Assembly: GCA_022432975.1 (NCBI GenBank)
Contig: CM039504.1
Location: 2,391,459 to 2,455,458, forward strand
Reading direction: 5' to 3'
Source: Begonia masoniana
Lineage: Eukaryota > Streptophyta > Magnoliopsida > Cucurbitales > Begoniaceae
DNA length: 64,000 bases
Shown: one piece after another, positions 49,430 through 60,897 of the stretch
How the letters are laid out: each line of letters opens with the position of its first letter
Numbering within the stretch: the first letter of the stretch is position 1
Translations under genes and position numbers: made by a program
The notes under the pieces: model-generated
The model's input: the letters and a program-made list of their open reading frames with translations, nothing else
Database searches by the model: none
Told to the model about the DNA's origin: nothing

Positions 49430-50511
49430 ACCCCCTACTTCTTTTTAATTTCTTTTGGAAAGATGTATCTCTATAGCGAGGGCACATGGTAACACGTGTA
49501 CGCAGAGCCAGTAGCAAACCGCCACGTGACCCGAAATTCAGTGCCAGTTTGTCTTTGTCAGACCCCACATGACATGACTAGAGTCATTTGACCAAACTGC
49601 TCCTTCAAGTTGCAGCAATTTTTTATTTCCTTTCAATAATTAGTGTCTTATTTTAGAGATCACTCCTTCAATATGAATTAACTTTATTAAAAATAAAATG
49701 TAATTGTTAAATTAGCTCCAAATCTTTGAAGGCTGACCCTGACCTGGTCCGGTCTAATAGTTAACTTCATTGCTTCAGAGCCTAGGCTGGTTTTATATTT
49801 GTGAGCTGAGATTAGGACAGTGTGCTTGGCTGTGGAATAGGTGGGAGTTGGTGGAGAAAGCTCGAAGAACAGAACGACAATGCATTGGTCGGGAAATAAC
49901 TAACGGCGGGTGTGGCTGCTCAGAACAACACTATTTATCCTTGATCTGTTGTGGCCACTGTCTTCTATCTCCTGTCTTATGTCTTATTATGTATATTAGG
50001 ACAACTAAAAAAACAAATTTTAGGCCTTCTTTTAGATTCTTTCATTCTCCTTCTCTCCCTAACTTCCTTTTCCTCCATTTTTTGTTGGATCAGCACAGTG
50101 TAATTCCCTTCTCTTATGCTTTTGTTTGATCAGAAATTTCAACCCACGTCTTGTGGCCTTTCTTATTGTTTCTATGAAGTTCGTGATCCTAATCTTATTC
50201 GACAAATTTTCAAATCCGATCCACTAACTTTACCTACTCTTCTTCAAACAACCTTATTTGTTGTGCAAGCTTTAAGAATAACGAACTCAACAATGGTCTG
50301 GTTTGTCCAATTACGAAAATAAAAATAACTGTCGAAGATCCATACAGTTATATCGATCAAGATAAGCACAGTAAGGAAGAATTATTGATGTGTTTTTACG
50401 AGGGTATTTTCAAGAACAATTACATCTCAAACGACGACGACCGACAAACTTGGAAAGGAGAGAAAATAAAAAATGGAAATACAGCTTCTTAATCTTCTTC
50501 ATTTTACTCCT
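49430..50511. other. RRM gene 3' region and intergenic
   Basis: The block around 49777-50000 is more complex than ordinary intergenic DNA and may be a spliced 3' UTR exon of the RRM gene (acceptor TTGCTTCAG). No additional coding gene supported. Confidence 0.4.
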
Positions 50512-50783
50512 TTATCCAACCAGAACGTAAAGTGCATATATGATTCCTGGAATATATCCCAATATGGTAAGCAGCAAAGTAATCCAAAACTCCACCTGCA
50601 TTTTCAAAAAGACCACTTTCAAGATCATCTCCAATATATAATTCCTTCTTCTGAATTTATTTATTTTTGAAAAACTGAAAGGTAAAACAGAGTAGTACTT
50701 ACCCCACAGCCAAAACGCAGGAACACTCCAAGAGGTGGTAAAAATATGGCTAAAATGACTTCTATGAACGTTGCAGAACCCAT
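50512..50783 (-). CDS. RCI2: RCI2/LTI6-type PMP3 membrane peptide
   Basis: Two exons on the minus strand (50783-50703 and 50595-50512) joined across a 107-bp GT-AG intron give 54 aa, the standard length. The sequence starts MGSATFIEVILAIFLPPLGV and ends IPGIIYALYVLVG. There are two hydrophobic segments (about 8-25 and 31-50) around the conserved LPPLGVFLRFGC turn, the hallmark of PMP3. Family members sit in the plasma membrane, are induced by cold, salt and ABA, and limit Na+ entry and membrane hyperpolarisation. The intron falls after FGCG, the usual place. Confidence 0.95.
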
Positions 50784-50934
50784 CTTTTTTCTGCAATATC
50801 TCGCACAGACACAGACAGAGTTGTTTTGTTCGTTCGAACTTGGATCAGATGAGACGAGGTTGAAGGGTCTTAAAAAGGGAGGGAGAGAAGGGAAGGCCAA
50901 ATAGACAGGTGGCTGAGCTGGAGGTTTTTGTCGT

Positions 50935-50944
50935 GACACGTGTC
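50935..50944. promoter_or_regulatory. palindromic ACGT-core box (ABRE/G-box) upstream of RCI2
   Basis: GACACGTGTC is a perfect 10-bp palindrome with a CACGTG core, about 150 bases upstream of the RCI2 start. Such boxes bind bZIP (ABF) or bHLH proteins. Its place fits the ABA and cold induction known for this family. A second ACGT core (AACACGTATT) lies about ten bases further upstream. Confidence 0.6.
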
Positions 50945-52157
50945 CCAACACGTATTAGATTGTAGAGTGTTGTTCTTGAATTTTGATTATATTTAACGTT
51001 CGTGTTCCCGTCTCTTTCTGGACAGGAGACACACGGCGGCTTGTTTTTTTTTTAGATTAAGAAATAACATACTTGCGATGACGTTACATTAATTTCATTA
51101 TAGTTCAAATTAAATGACTAATCTCGTCCTTTTATACAATAATCGAGCTAATCTCGTACTTCTAAGCTTTTCATAGACAATAATTAGAATAAAAAAATCA
51201 ACTTATTTTGACATATTGTGCTCGGTTGCTATTGCAATAATCTCGCTTTTATTGTTAAATACAAAAAATAAGAATTATAGCTTATTGTTAAATAAAACAC
51301 AAGCAAAAAAAAAAAAAATCTTAGATAATTGTATTGATCCAAACACTAACATTGTAAGAAAAATCGATGGTGAGGTATCACTTTGACGAGCTTCAATTTT
51401 TGTTGAGCAATCTAAGAAAAAAAAAATTATAAATTCAAGTTATTGAAAGTTGAGTTTTTATTATAGTCCACCTTAAAAAACGACACAAGATTTTGTTAAT
51501 TGTGACAGTTCAACACAATAGCAGTGTAAGAGTGAAAATTGAATGCTTTGCAAAGAGAGTTATTCTCCCTATCTAATTGTAACATACCAAAATTTTATCC
51601 CCAAATTTAATATTCGATTTCTAAAATCCAGCCCTAATTGACAATCAAATAAATTAATTCCCTATATTCAGCTCAAACAAAACCCTAAATTATAGTTGAT
51701 TATTTAGTAACGTTAGGAAGTAATCAGCATTAATTGGAATTGATTTCCAATCTGTAACAAAAAAAAAGGGAAAGAATTCATTTTGTTCGTTAACTGAATC
51801 TGCCCAATTTGGAAGGCCAAATTCGTATCTATTATTTACAAGGAAAGAATTGAAATCCCTTTCCCTTACAAATCAAGTCGTTTTTTGAGAGAAAAATCAC
51901 ACCAAAATTTCCTCCCGTTTTGAAAACTATAGAAGAACCCGAGAGTTACCTCGCCTCGCCAGAACTCTAATCACCGCGTGTTGCTCAAACTTGGCCGAAA
52001 TTTGTGAGGAAGCTTCTGCCCTGCTCTGAATGTCGAATGTTCCTCTGGCGATAGTCTCTTCCTTGGCCGAACCCATCTCTGTGTGGCCGATTTCTCTCAG
52101 TCTTCGTCGACAACCACCTTCATCGTAAGACTTCCCTCGCTAAGTGTTCGTCCCACA

Positions 52158-52197
<40 letters not shown>

Positions 52198-52779
52198 AGA
52201 ACAGAAGACGAAGGAGGAAGAAGGTGGTTAGTGGAGAATTTCTATTTTGAACCGAACCGGGCAATAGTGAACCGAACCGGTTCTGACCATCCGCACTGGC
52301 CCGATCGACCCAAAAATTCGTACATATCAAATCAGATACTTTTGAAACGTTGAAGACGTCCAATCGATCTGAAAATCCAACGCTAAAATTATAGTGGTAA
52401 GAAATTTTTACCCATATTAAATTCAATGATTATTTTAGGAATGAACGAAGAAGTCTAAATGTCTCTAATTTTTAGGCAAAGAAGATTTATTCAACGCTCG
52501 GGAAAAACAATTAAAATCTTATTCCTTAATCGTTTGGAATCCAGAAAAGTGAAAATATCACGTTTTTAACATTTTGGCTATGACCCTACATCACAAAATC
52601 TATATTATTTTATTACAGTTTTATTTTATATTTTGATATTTGATCACACACGTTTAGACATTGACATAGAATTATTTAAACAGATAAAATTGATAGGACA
52701 TTTGTATATGTATGAAAACGATGGAATTGACGAAAAATACGTAATAGCAAAAGCTTGAACGATAATGAGATGGTGAGCT
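50945..52779. other. intergenic, with a CT microsatellite
   Basis: AT-rich DNA, then a less AT-rich block (51900-52400) that contains a 34-base CT run at about 52160-52193. The block resembles a transcribed leader but no gene follows it. Confidence 0.4.
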
Positions 52780-53057
52780 TGATCGAAGGTTGGAACAAGT
52801 TATAACTAGTATGTGACATCTGAACGAAGGTTGGAATAAGTTCTAACTAGATGTGATTTTGACCGAAGGTTGGAACAAGTTCTAACTAGATGTGATGTTT
52901 GACCAAAAGCTGGAACAAATTCTAACTAGAGGTGATGTTTGACTGAAGGTTGGAACAAGTTCTAACTAGATGTGACGTTTGCCCGAATGTTGGAACAAGT
53001 TCTAACAAGATGTGATATTTGACCAAGGGTTGTAACAAGTTCTAACCAGAATGTAAC
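52780..53057 (+). repeat. six- to seven-copy tandem repeat, about 40-bp unit
   Basis: A unit of about 38-43 bases with the core GGTTGGAACAAGTTCTAACT followed by AGATGTGATGTTTGACCGAA is repeated head to tail. Copies drift from one another by a few substitutions. Each contains the near-palindrome GGAACAAGTTC, so each could form a small hairpin. No frame runs through the array. Confidence 0.9.
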
Positions 53058-55640
53058 TAATAAGACAGGATTCGGGAAAAAGTAAATATTGACACTTGCA
53101 CATATTTTTGCTCACTCAGTTTTTCTCATAGTTTTTAATTTTGTGATGTAGGTGAGTTTTTATCTGAGGAAAAACTTGCTATGATCGAGAATCCTCCAGA
53201 GGCAGGCGAGCATACAAAGAAGGATGTGGTTGTCGGTTTTGAATAAAATTTAAAGTTATGCTTTTATATTATTTTAAAAAAGATATTTTTATATTTAGTT
53301 GCATTTAAATTTATTTTGTTTTAAGTTGGAATAATTTATTGCATCGACTATTGGATTTTTATTAAATACGCTATTATTTTTAAAAAATTTATGAATGAAG
53401 TTATATTTACTGTTTGATAGCATTTAATGTTCTAAATATTTATTGATATTAATTTCAAGTTTTCTGCTTATTAAATAATTTTTGTTATTTTCAATGATTT
53501 TGAATTAAGAAAATTAGAGTTTTATAACGATCAAATTTAACCTAATTTACAAATCAATTTGGAAAATTTTTTTAGGGTTTTCAAATTAGGAAAAAATCTA
53601 AATTAAATTTTAGGGTCCTTACACTAATACTATGCATTTTTGGTTAATCACAAGAACAAATCTGTGAGAGTTGCGGTGCAAAGCGCACAATATTGTACTA
53701 GGAGGACTAAAAATTCCAAAAATAATACTAAAGTCAAAGTTCAATCGGAGTGTGGCTGACGAGGACGTCAGGCTCTAAAGGGGTGAAGATCGTGGCAATC
53801 CACCTTGTAAAGAAAATATGACCTAAAATTATGTTGATTGTAAAGTATAGAAGTGCACAATCCACACAATTTTCCGTAGATTAATCACCAATAAGTCGTA
53901 ACTTCCATATCTATTTTGGAGTGTTTTCACAACTTGAATTAACATTCTGGAAAACTCCAATTGCATTTTATCATCACAACTAAAGATAGGGAGCTCAAAA
54001 TTTTTGAATTAATCAACTGTGCGTTTCAAGTTTCCCATCACTTTTAACCGATACTCCAAACTAATTGGAAAAATTATCTAAAAAATTGAAATGACAGAAA
54101 AATCTTTGGAGTATAAACTATAAACTGTCCTCCATAAACCATACCTGAACAAAAGGTGCCTTAAAGAGCATGAAAGCTTAATTCATGCAGACAGTCAGAA
54201 TCATTCACTTTAAATCTTGTGTTTTATAGGCAAGATGCGTAGAGCATCCAGCAGTGATTAATTCAGAAGTTGAGAGTGACAAATCTAAAACCATTTTCAT
54301 ATGAAGTCTCGTGAAAAAAAAGATGATATTATCTGTAATTGATAAGTCTGAGTGTTGACCCACTGAATCTATTTTCTTTGGACTTTGGAGTTGGATAAGT
54401 GCCATCCAACTTTTGATTAACATGCTTTCTGGTTCAAGAAATGGCTTAGTTCGAAGAATTTGGATTGCAAATTTCAGCCACTGGGTCTTTCTTGTCTCTG
54501 ACCCCCATGAAAAGTGGCCGAACTTGTTCTGCAACCAGTTCCACGATCACCCTTTTAGTGATTCCTTTTCTAACTCTTGTTTCTAACCTAACATGGGAGT
54601 CTTTATTTTTAGTTAAAATTAAGATAGATTCCCGGAATGGATTTAGGTTGTTTTTTTCAGATCTTTAGTCATCTATTCTCATCTTATTTGCTCAGTTGAT
54701 CATATTCCAACTCTCATAATATTTTTCGCAAGTTGTGACGTGGGAATTGGATCGTTTTTCAAAAGTAAACCGTGTGTAAACCCTACAAAGCAATTCCAAC
54801 TAAGCAACGACGCGTGGACCTTGTAAAATGAATGCCTCAAGTGGAGGCCAGTTAGTAAAAATTCCATTCCACGAACCAGACAAACTACAGAACAATTGGC
54901 TGCCACGTGATAACTAAGTTTATTAACTATTCTGTATCTGTTCATCGTCCTTGTTTTAGCGAACTAATAGAATTCCTATCACGTTGAATGGTTCAAGACA
55001 AACTTCGAAATTGTATTAAGTGTTCGAAAAATAGTTAAAACTCTTCGTTCGTGACTAAATTTGTGGCGTGTGACATCTAAAAGTTATACCTTTCATGAAC
55101 AATGATATAAGTTTATTGAGATTGAAATGATTATCTTTTTTAGAATATCTGTTTTAATTAATATAATTATGTTAATAGCAAGTCAGGGTCATCCAAAGGA
55201 CGGTTGGTGCCAACCTTGTGTTACACATTTGATTAGTTACAACTTTGAATTAACAAACAAAAACGATGACTTCTAACCCAAACCCATGTTACAAACACAT
55301 GATTTTCAAGTCTAAAACAAAGAAAAGAAGAATGAGGGGGAAAATGATAAATCAGAAGTCATTTTCTCCCATCACACTTGGATTCTGACTGTCTGTGTTT
55401 ATCTTAGCCTATTGTCATTTTCATTTACTCCATCATTCTTTTGCTTGTTTGGGTGCTGAGAAAATTTCAGTCTCTCTCTTTTGTCGGAGCACTTGAATGA
55501 CTTGTGTTGTTGGATCTTATTTTAGTTGATCATAATTGAGAGGTAATTCAGATTTGATTGTACTCTTACCTTGTGCTTGCCTTTTTGGCAGGGATTTATG
55601 AATAATTTTAAATTTGAAAATGAATTAAATAAAAAAAAAA
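53058..55640. other. intergenic, no gene recognised
   Basis: Open frames on the minus strand at 54205-54534 (109 codons) and 54700-54945 (81 codons) match no family I know and lack supporting context. AT-rich elsewhere. Confidence 0.4.
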
Positions 55641-56335
55641 GGATTAAATTCATTTTCACTATCAAAATATAGTTATTTTTTTAAAAAACTCTCAAGGTAT
55701 TAACTCTAAAAAAACAAACCTTAAACTATGAAAAATCTAACAAAAAAACCATGACAGTTAACCGATATCCCTCGTTCTGTATTTTACACATAGAATGGTC
55801 TCCTGTTCTAAAATGAGCAAATGTCATGTGAATTACCTTCTTCACTTTATAAATTAGTTTAAAAAAATACTAAACGATATTCAATTTACTTGAAATTTTA
55901 CCACGTGTTTATCAAATCATGAAAAGATAACTTGAAATTTTTTATGATTTTATAAAGCTTGTATGATTTATTCTAATTATTTTATAAAATAATTAACTAA
56001 AATTACAATATATTGTACAAATGTTATAAAATCACAAAAAATTTCAGATTATATTTTCATGATGTGGTGAACATTTGATAAAAAATTTAAGTAAATTAAT
56101 ATCGTTTGATATTTTTAAAAATTAATTTAAAAATTTTCAGATTATGTTCTCATGATGTAGTGAACAGTCTCATGTTCTATGTATAAAATACAGAACGGTG
56201 AGATATCGGTCGACTGCCAGTGTTTATTTTGTTAGGTTTTTGATAGTTTAAGGTTTATTTTGTTATGATTAATACTTTGAGGTTTTTTTAAAAACAAAAT
56301 CATACTTTGATTTCACGGTGAAAATGAATTTAACC
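55641..56335. mobile_element. MITE-like foldback element, about 0.7 kb
   Basis: The ends are inverted copies: GGATTAAATTCATTTTCAC on the left against GTGAAAATGAATTTAACC on the right. The match continues inward for about 160 bases through TTCTGTATTTTACACATAGA and TCTATGTATAAAATACAGAA. Within the loop, weaker inverted similarity continues (ATGATGTGGTGAACATTTGATA against TATCAAATCATG). There is no coding capacity. A-tracts at both ends hide any target-site duplication. Most likely a non-autonomous DNA transposon. Confidence 0.75.
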
Positions 56336-56711
56336 CTAAAAAAAAATCAACACTTGAAATTGTATCAGGCATTTAAATTATTTTAATTATATTAAATTAT
56401 TCGGTCATGGTTGGAGATTAATATGGTCTAAATACAAGCAGTGAAAAAGTTCTAAGCTTTTTAGCCCAGTGTTCTGCAATATGTTCTTCGTGACGTTACA
56501 TGAAGATGAAGTCATAATTTTGTAATTATTACATCTACTAAACTATTCAAATAATTGAAAAAAAAAAGACTAATTTTACGTGAGATCTATATATGGATTC
56601 ACGAACCGAGTTTTCTGCTTCCTTAACCAGAACGCCGCTCTACTCTCTCTTTAGTCTCTCTCCCTCCTCTCTCTGAATCTCTCTCATTCTATTTTGCTTT
56701 CTCTCTCTAAA
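56336..56711. other. LBD promoter and CT-rich leader
   Basis: The last 80 bases before the LBD start are CT-rich (56640-56708) and are probably 5' UTR. TCTATATATGGA at 56586-56597 is a plausible TATA box, about 115 bases upstream of the start codon. Confidence 0.5.
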
Positions 56712-57874
56712 ATGGATTCCATTGCCAAAGCACGAATGGCTTCTCCCCCAAGAACACCGACTGGTCTTATTGTTCCGAACCTATCTCCATATTCTCCGTC
56801 TTCTTCCTCTTCACCGCCTGCCTTTTCTTCATCAGTCTCTCGGTCGAGCAATATTCTGCCGCGGGCGTCTCCTCCGGCCGTCGTACTCAGCCCATGTGCA
56901 GCGTGCAAAATTCTTCGGCGGCGATGCGTGGACAAGTGCGTTTTAGCGCCGTATTTTCCTCCATCTGAACCTCTCAAGTTCACCATTGCTCATAGAGTCT
57001 TTGGAGCAAGCAACATAATCAAGTTATTGCAGGCATATATTCTTTTTTCCTTTTATTCATTTTTAGTTATTAATATCAAGGGATTTTTAAACTAATTTAT
57101 TAGATGCAAATATATAAAAAAAAAAACAATCAACAATGTTTCGACCTTACTTTCTGTCATATTATGTTAAAAATGGAAGAAAAAAAAATTGATCTGTAAA
57201 TTATATATATTTATTTACATAGCTATTCATTGAAAATTACACACTTTGAGAAATTGTGTTAATCGTGTTGTTGTGAGAATCTAAGAACTCGATATTTCAT
57301 TGAATAAATTGACTCGTTTTGGTCTAACTTTCCACTTTTCAAAAATAATGCACCAACCCTTTCCTAAAAAGTTGACAAACCTTATCTCGTGTTGGACATT
57401 TCAATCCAATTTTAAACATTATTTCTAAGATTTATTCGAAACAAACAGTTAGAGAGTGTAGTTGACTAGGCAACAATGGTGATGAGATTGCTTTTTGATT
57501 TTTCAGTTTAATTAATTTAAATCATTATCGATTTTAAACAGGAACTTCCAGAGGATCAAAGAGCAGATGCAGTGAGCAGTATGGTGTACGAGGCAAACGC
57601 GAGAATCAGAGACCCGGTGTACGGAAGCGCCGGCGCCATTTGCCACCTCCAGAAGCAAGTGAGCGAGCTTCAGACCCAGCTGGCCAGAGCTCAGGCCGAC
57701 CTACTCAACATGCAGCTGCAGCAGAGTAATCTCATCGACTTGGTCTGCGTGGAAATGGGCCACTCATTGGAGGAGAACCAAACTCCGTCGCCATTTTCAC
57801 ACCTCCATCAGAACTCCCCCGGCACCACGCCTTTTCTCAATGATCCCTTCACCTCGGGGCCTCTTTGGACATAA
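56712..57874 (+). CDS. LOB-domain transcription factor (LBD1/LBD11-like)
   Basis: Two exons (56712-57032 and 57542-57874) join in frame at KLLQ/ELPE, the conserved intron position in the family, giving 217 aa. A serine/proline-rich N-terminus (1-55) precedes the LOB domain. The domain has the CX2CX6CX3C block (CAACKILRRRCVDKC), the GAS block (FGASNIIKLLQELPEDQR) and a leucine-zipper-like LX6LX3LX6L (HLQKQVSELQTQLARAQADL), so it is class I. DPVYGSAGAI follows family consensus. The intron begins GC, not GT (57033-57034), and ends in AG. LBD1 and LBD11 act in vascular cambium and organ-boundary growth in other plants. Confidence 0.92.
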
Positions 57875-58718
57875 TCTCTTTTCAAATTTCCTGATTTTTT
57901 CTTTAATATAAATTCAACAATCATAATTGTAACTAGCCTTGTTAGCTTTGTTTCGGAATGATATGTCCCGCTGTTCACTGTTCCTTATCGGCATGGTTTG
58001 AGAGACAAGCTAGTCAATTCGGACACTCCCGATCTAGACTTCACAATATTAGATTTACAAATGAATCGATCAAACGGTCTATACAGAAACGGGAGAGAAT
58101 AATCCTGATGAAATCTAGTGAAGATAGTTGACTTGGTGAAACTACATTAAGGGAAAAATACAAAAAAAAAAAAAAAGAAGTCGTTGGGATTGAAAATTGA
58201 CAGGAGTGGTAGCATACCTACTTGCGTAATTCCACAATATTTGTAATGGTAATATGATCCATGTTGACATGATCTATGTGACCTATGCTTTTAAAATTCG
58301 TTAATTTGATTTTTCTCGCTTCACATAACATGATTTCTTGCTATTATTTTTGCAAACATGCACTAATCCACATTATTTCATTTATTTATTCTTGTGGGCG
58401 AGGTTGATACGTCAACATACAAAGTCCCTCGTTAAATGGAAGAGGGAGTACGGGGGACCATTTCAAACCTTCATGTCCATGCAAAGAAAATTCCCCTTAA
58501 AAGACAAAACCTTCTCTTCCACATTCTATCCTCTTTTTGATCTTTACAACTTGTAAAGTCTACGTGAACATAGTTGCTGCACATGCACTCTACTGCATTT
58601 TGGCAATTAAAACGTTCCAATGCAAGCTGTTTAAGAGTTATTTGAAAGACAAAAAAGAAAACATGACAAATAATGAAACGTGTCAAGTAAAGTTCTGCAC
58701 CATTTGATCTTTGAAAAT
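57875..58718. other. LBD 3' UTR and intergenic
   Basis: No coding region or RNA gene recognised. An A tract lies near 58160-58177. Confidence 0.4.
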
Positions 58719-59990
58719 GAAGAGTTAATAGTGGAATGATTAGAAATTCAAAGCATTGTACTGCTTTTGAAGAAGTTTGAACCTTGTTTTGGTAGTTGTG
58801 ATCACTGTGTTACTCGATTGGTAGCAACAGACCGTTTTGAAAAAAAATGAGTTTCAAAGAAGAAATTATTTAGACTCGTGCTATAATATTGCATTGTCAA
58901 TAATCATGATTACGTTGTTGTTTGCTAACTTAAACTTGAGTCCACCTACCCAAATAAGGCGAGACATAGTCTACTGTCTTTGACGTAGTAAAGAACAGCC
59001 AAAGCTAGCTAGCTAGCATAGAGCTACCCACGCTAAACAAAAATACACATAACATAAGTAGACCTCAATCATGTTAGCCAACAAGTTGGGGGCCTCCATG
59101 CAATAGAGTGGAGACCACGATTTTCTAATTTGACAATGATAAAAAAATGAGTTTTGAGAGGGAGATAAATCAACCATTTTTTTTTTCAATCTTCTTGACC
59201 ATGGATCTAGTATTCGATAGACACATAATTCATATGCGTTGGAGAAAAATCTAACGTATGGTTTGGTTTGTGGGACTCTTAATATAACTAGAAGAGTTAA
59301 TAGTGGAATGATTAGAAATTCAAAGCATTGTACTGCTTTTGAAGAAGTTTGAACCTTGTTTTGGTAGTTGTGATCACTGTGTTACTCGATTGGTAGCAAC
59401 AGACCGTTTTGAAAAAAAATGAGTTTCAAAGAAGAAATTATTTAGACTCGTGCTATAATATTGCATTGTCAATAATCATGATTACGTTGTTGTTTGCTAA
59501 CTTAAACTTGAGTCCACCTACCCAAATAAGGCGAGACATAGTCTACTGTCTTTGACGTAGTAAAGAACAGCCAAAGCTAGCTAGCTAGCATAGAGCTACC
59601 CACGCTAAACAAAAATACACATAACATAAGTAGACCTCAATCATGTTAGCCAACAAGTTGGGGGCCTCCATGCAATAGAGTGGAGACCACGATTTTCTAA
59701 TTTGACAATGATAAAAAAATGAGTTTTGAGAGGGAGATAAATCAACCATTTTTTTTTTCAATCTTCTTGACCATGGATCTTCGCCTCATTTTTTTTTGCT
59801 AAATCGCTTTCTCAAACTTAAACATCATTACTTTTTTTCATCGTTTGACGTATGTCGACGAGTCCTAGTTGTTTGGAGAGTTGGATCGGAGAAAATCGAG
59901 TAAAGACTAGTATTCGATAGACACATAATTCATATGCGTTGGAGAAAAATCTAACGTATGGTTTGGTTTGTGGGACTCTTAATATAACTA
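58719..59990 (+). repeat. recent direct tandem duplication, 572-bp and 700-bp copies
   Basis: Copy 1 (58719-59290) and copy 2 (59291-59990) are almost identical wherever both exist. Copy 2 carries about 128 extra bases (about 59779-59906) between GACCATGGATCT and AGTATTCGATAGACAC, where copy 1 joins directly. GAAGAGTTAA occurs at the start of each copy and again after the second, marking the breakpoints. The unit contains GCTAGCTAGCTAGC. No gene is included. Confidence 0.95.
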
Positions 59991-60897
59991 GAAGAGTTAA
60001 TTAAGGTTTATTTACGAGTCAATTAAGTTGAAACAAATACCAACTTGGAAGTAGTGATATGGACGAAGCTAAATACCTAATAATACAGCAACGGTCAACT
60101 AATTTTGCCTCTTCTTTTTCTCGTTTTGGCTGCTTGAATATTATATATTTTTTATCAAATATAAGAGAATATCTCACCGTCCAGTTATTTTTTAATTTTT
60201 ATGAGCAATTTTCATTTTTTTCTTGTGCTGGATATTGATTTTTGCGATTAAAAGATGATTCTCGCGCTAATGTAAAAATAAATTAAAACAATTTTTCGAT
60301 CTTCGTATATTTATTTTTCCGGGATTTCGAGTGAAGACGTAAATACATTCATAGAATATTAGATTCTCATATGATTTAAACGAGTCAAAGATAATACCTA
60401 ATTTTCAGAAATGTATGAACCAGACAGACAAATGACTATTGAGAAGAACTATGTATGTGATTTGATCTTCTCGATCTACTTTTGTTTTGTACAACAGAGA
60501 CAACATGAACTACAGTTCGCCTCGTGTTATTAAAATTACATATTCTCTCAAAAATAGTACATAAATTTAAATATTATTGCATCAAGGTTTTGACATTTGT
60601 CCAAATGTTACGGCGATTCGTCAAACAACTCCACTAATTAATCTTAAAATAAGAATTGCTCTTAATTATTTTTTAAATAGAATTAATTTTTTAATATTTA
60701 TTATAATTGGAGGTGTATCTTCAAGGGAATCCATCCTTACCCATCTCGATATGGGCCATTTTTAATAAATGGTTGAACAAATGAGCCTACATTAATGTAA
60801 TGGGCTTTACTGATGGCCCAAATACTGAGCCATACCATCATAAACGGGCTTTATTTTATTGGGCCTAAATGCCTGATCTAATGTAAGCATTAGATTA
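59991..60897. other. intergenic
   Basis: AT-rich, no supported feature. The last 120 bases contain several GGGCT/GGCCCA elements (AATGGGCTTT, GATGGCCCAA, TTGGGCCTAA), which in plants are often found in promoters of ribosomal and mitochondrial housekeeping genes. This suits the ATP synthase pseudogene that follows. Confidence 0.4.

Noticed and set aside
51900..52400. Gene start with CT-rich leader
   Set aside because: No downstream exon with protein-like sequence was found.
52780..53057. CRISPR array
   Set aside because: Units are contiguous and diverged with no unique spacers, and the DNA is plant nuclear.
54205..54945. Minus-strand ORFs of 109 and 81 codons
   Set aside because: No recognised motif, no splice context, and no repeat evidence; kept only as an intergenic note.
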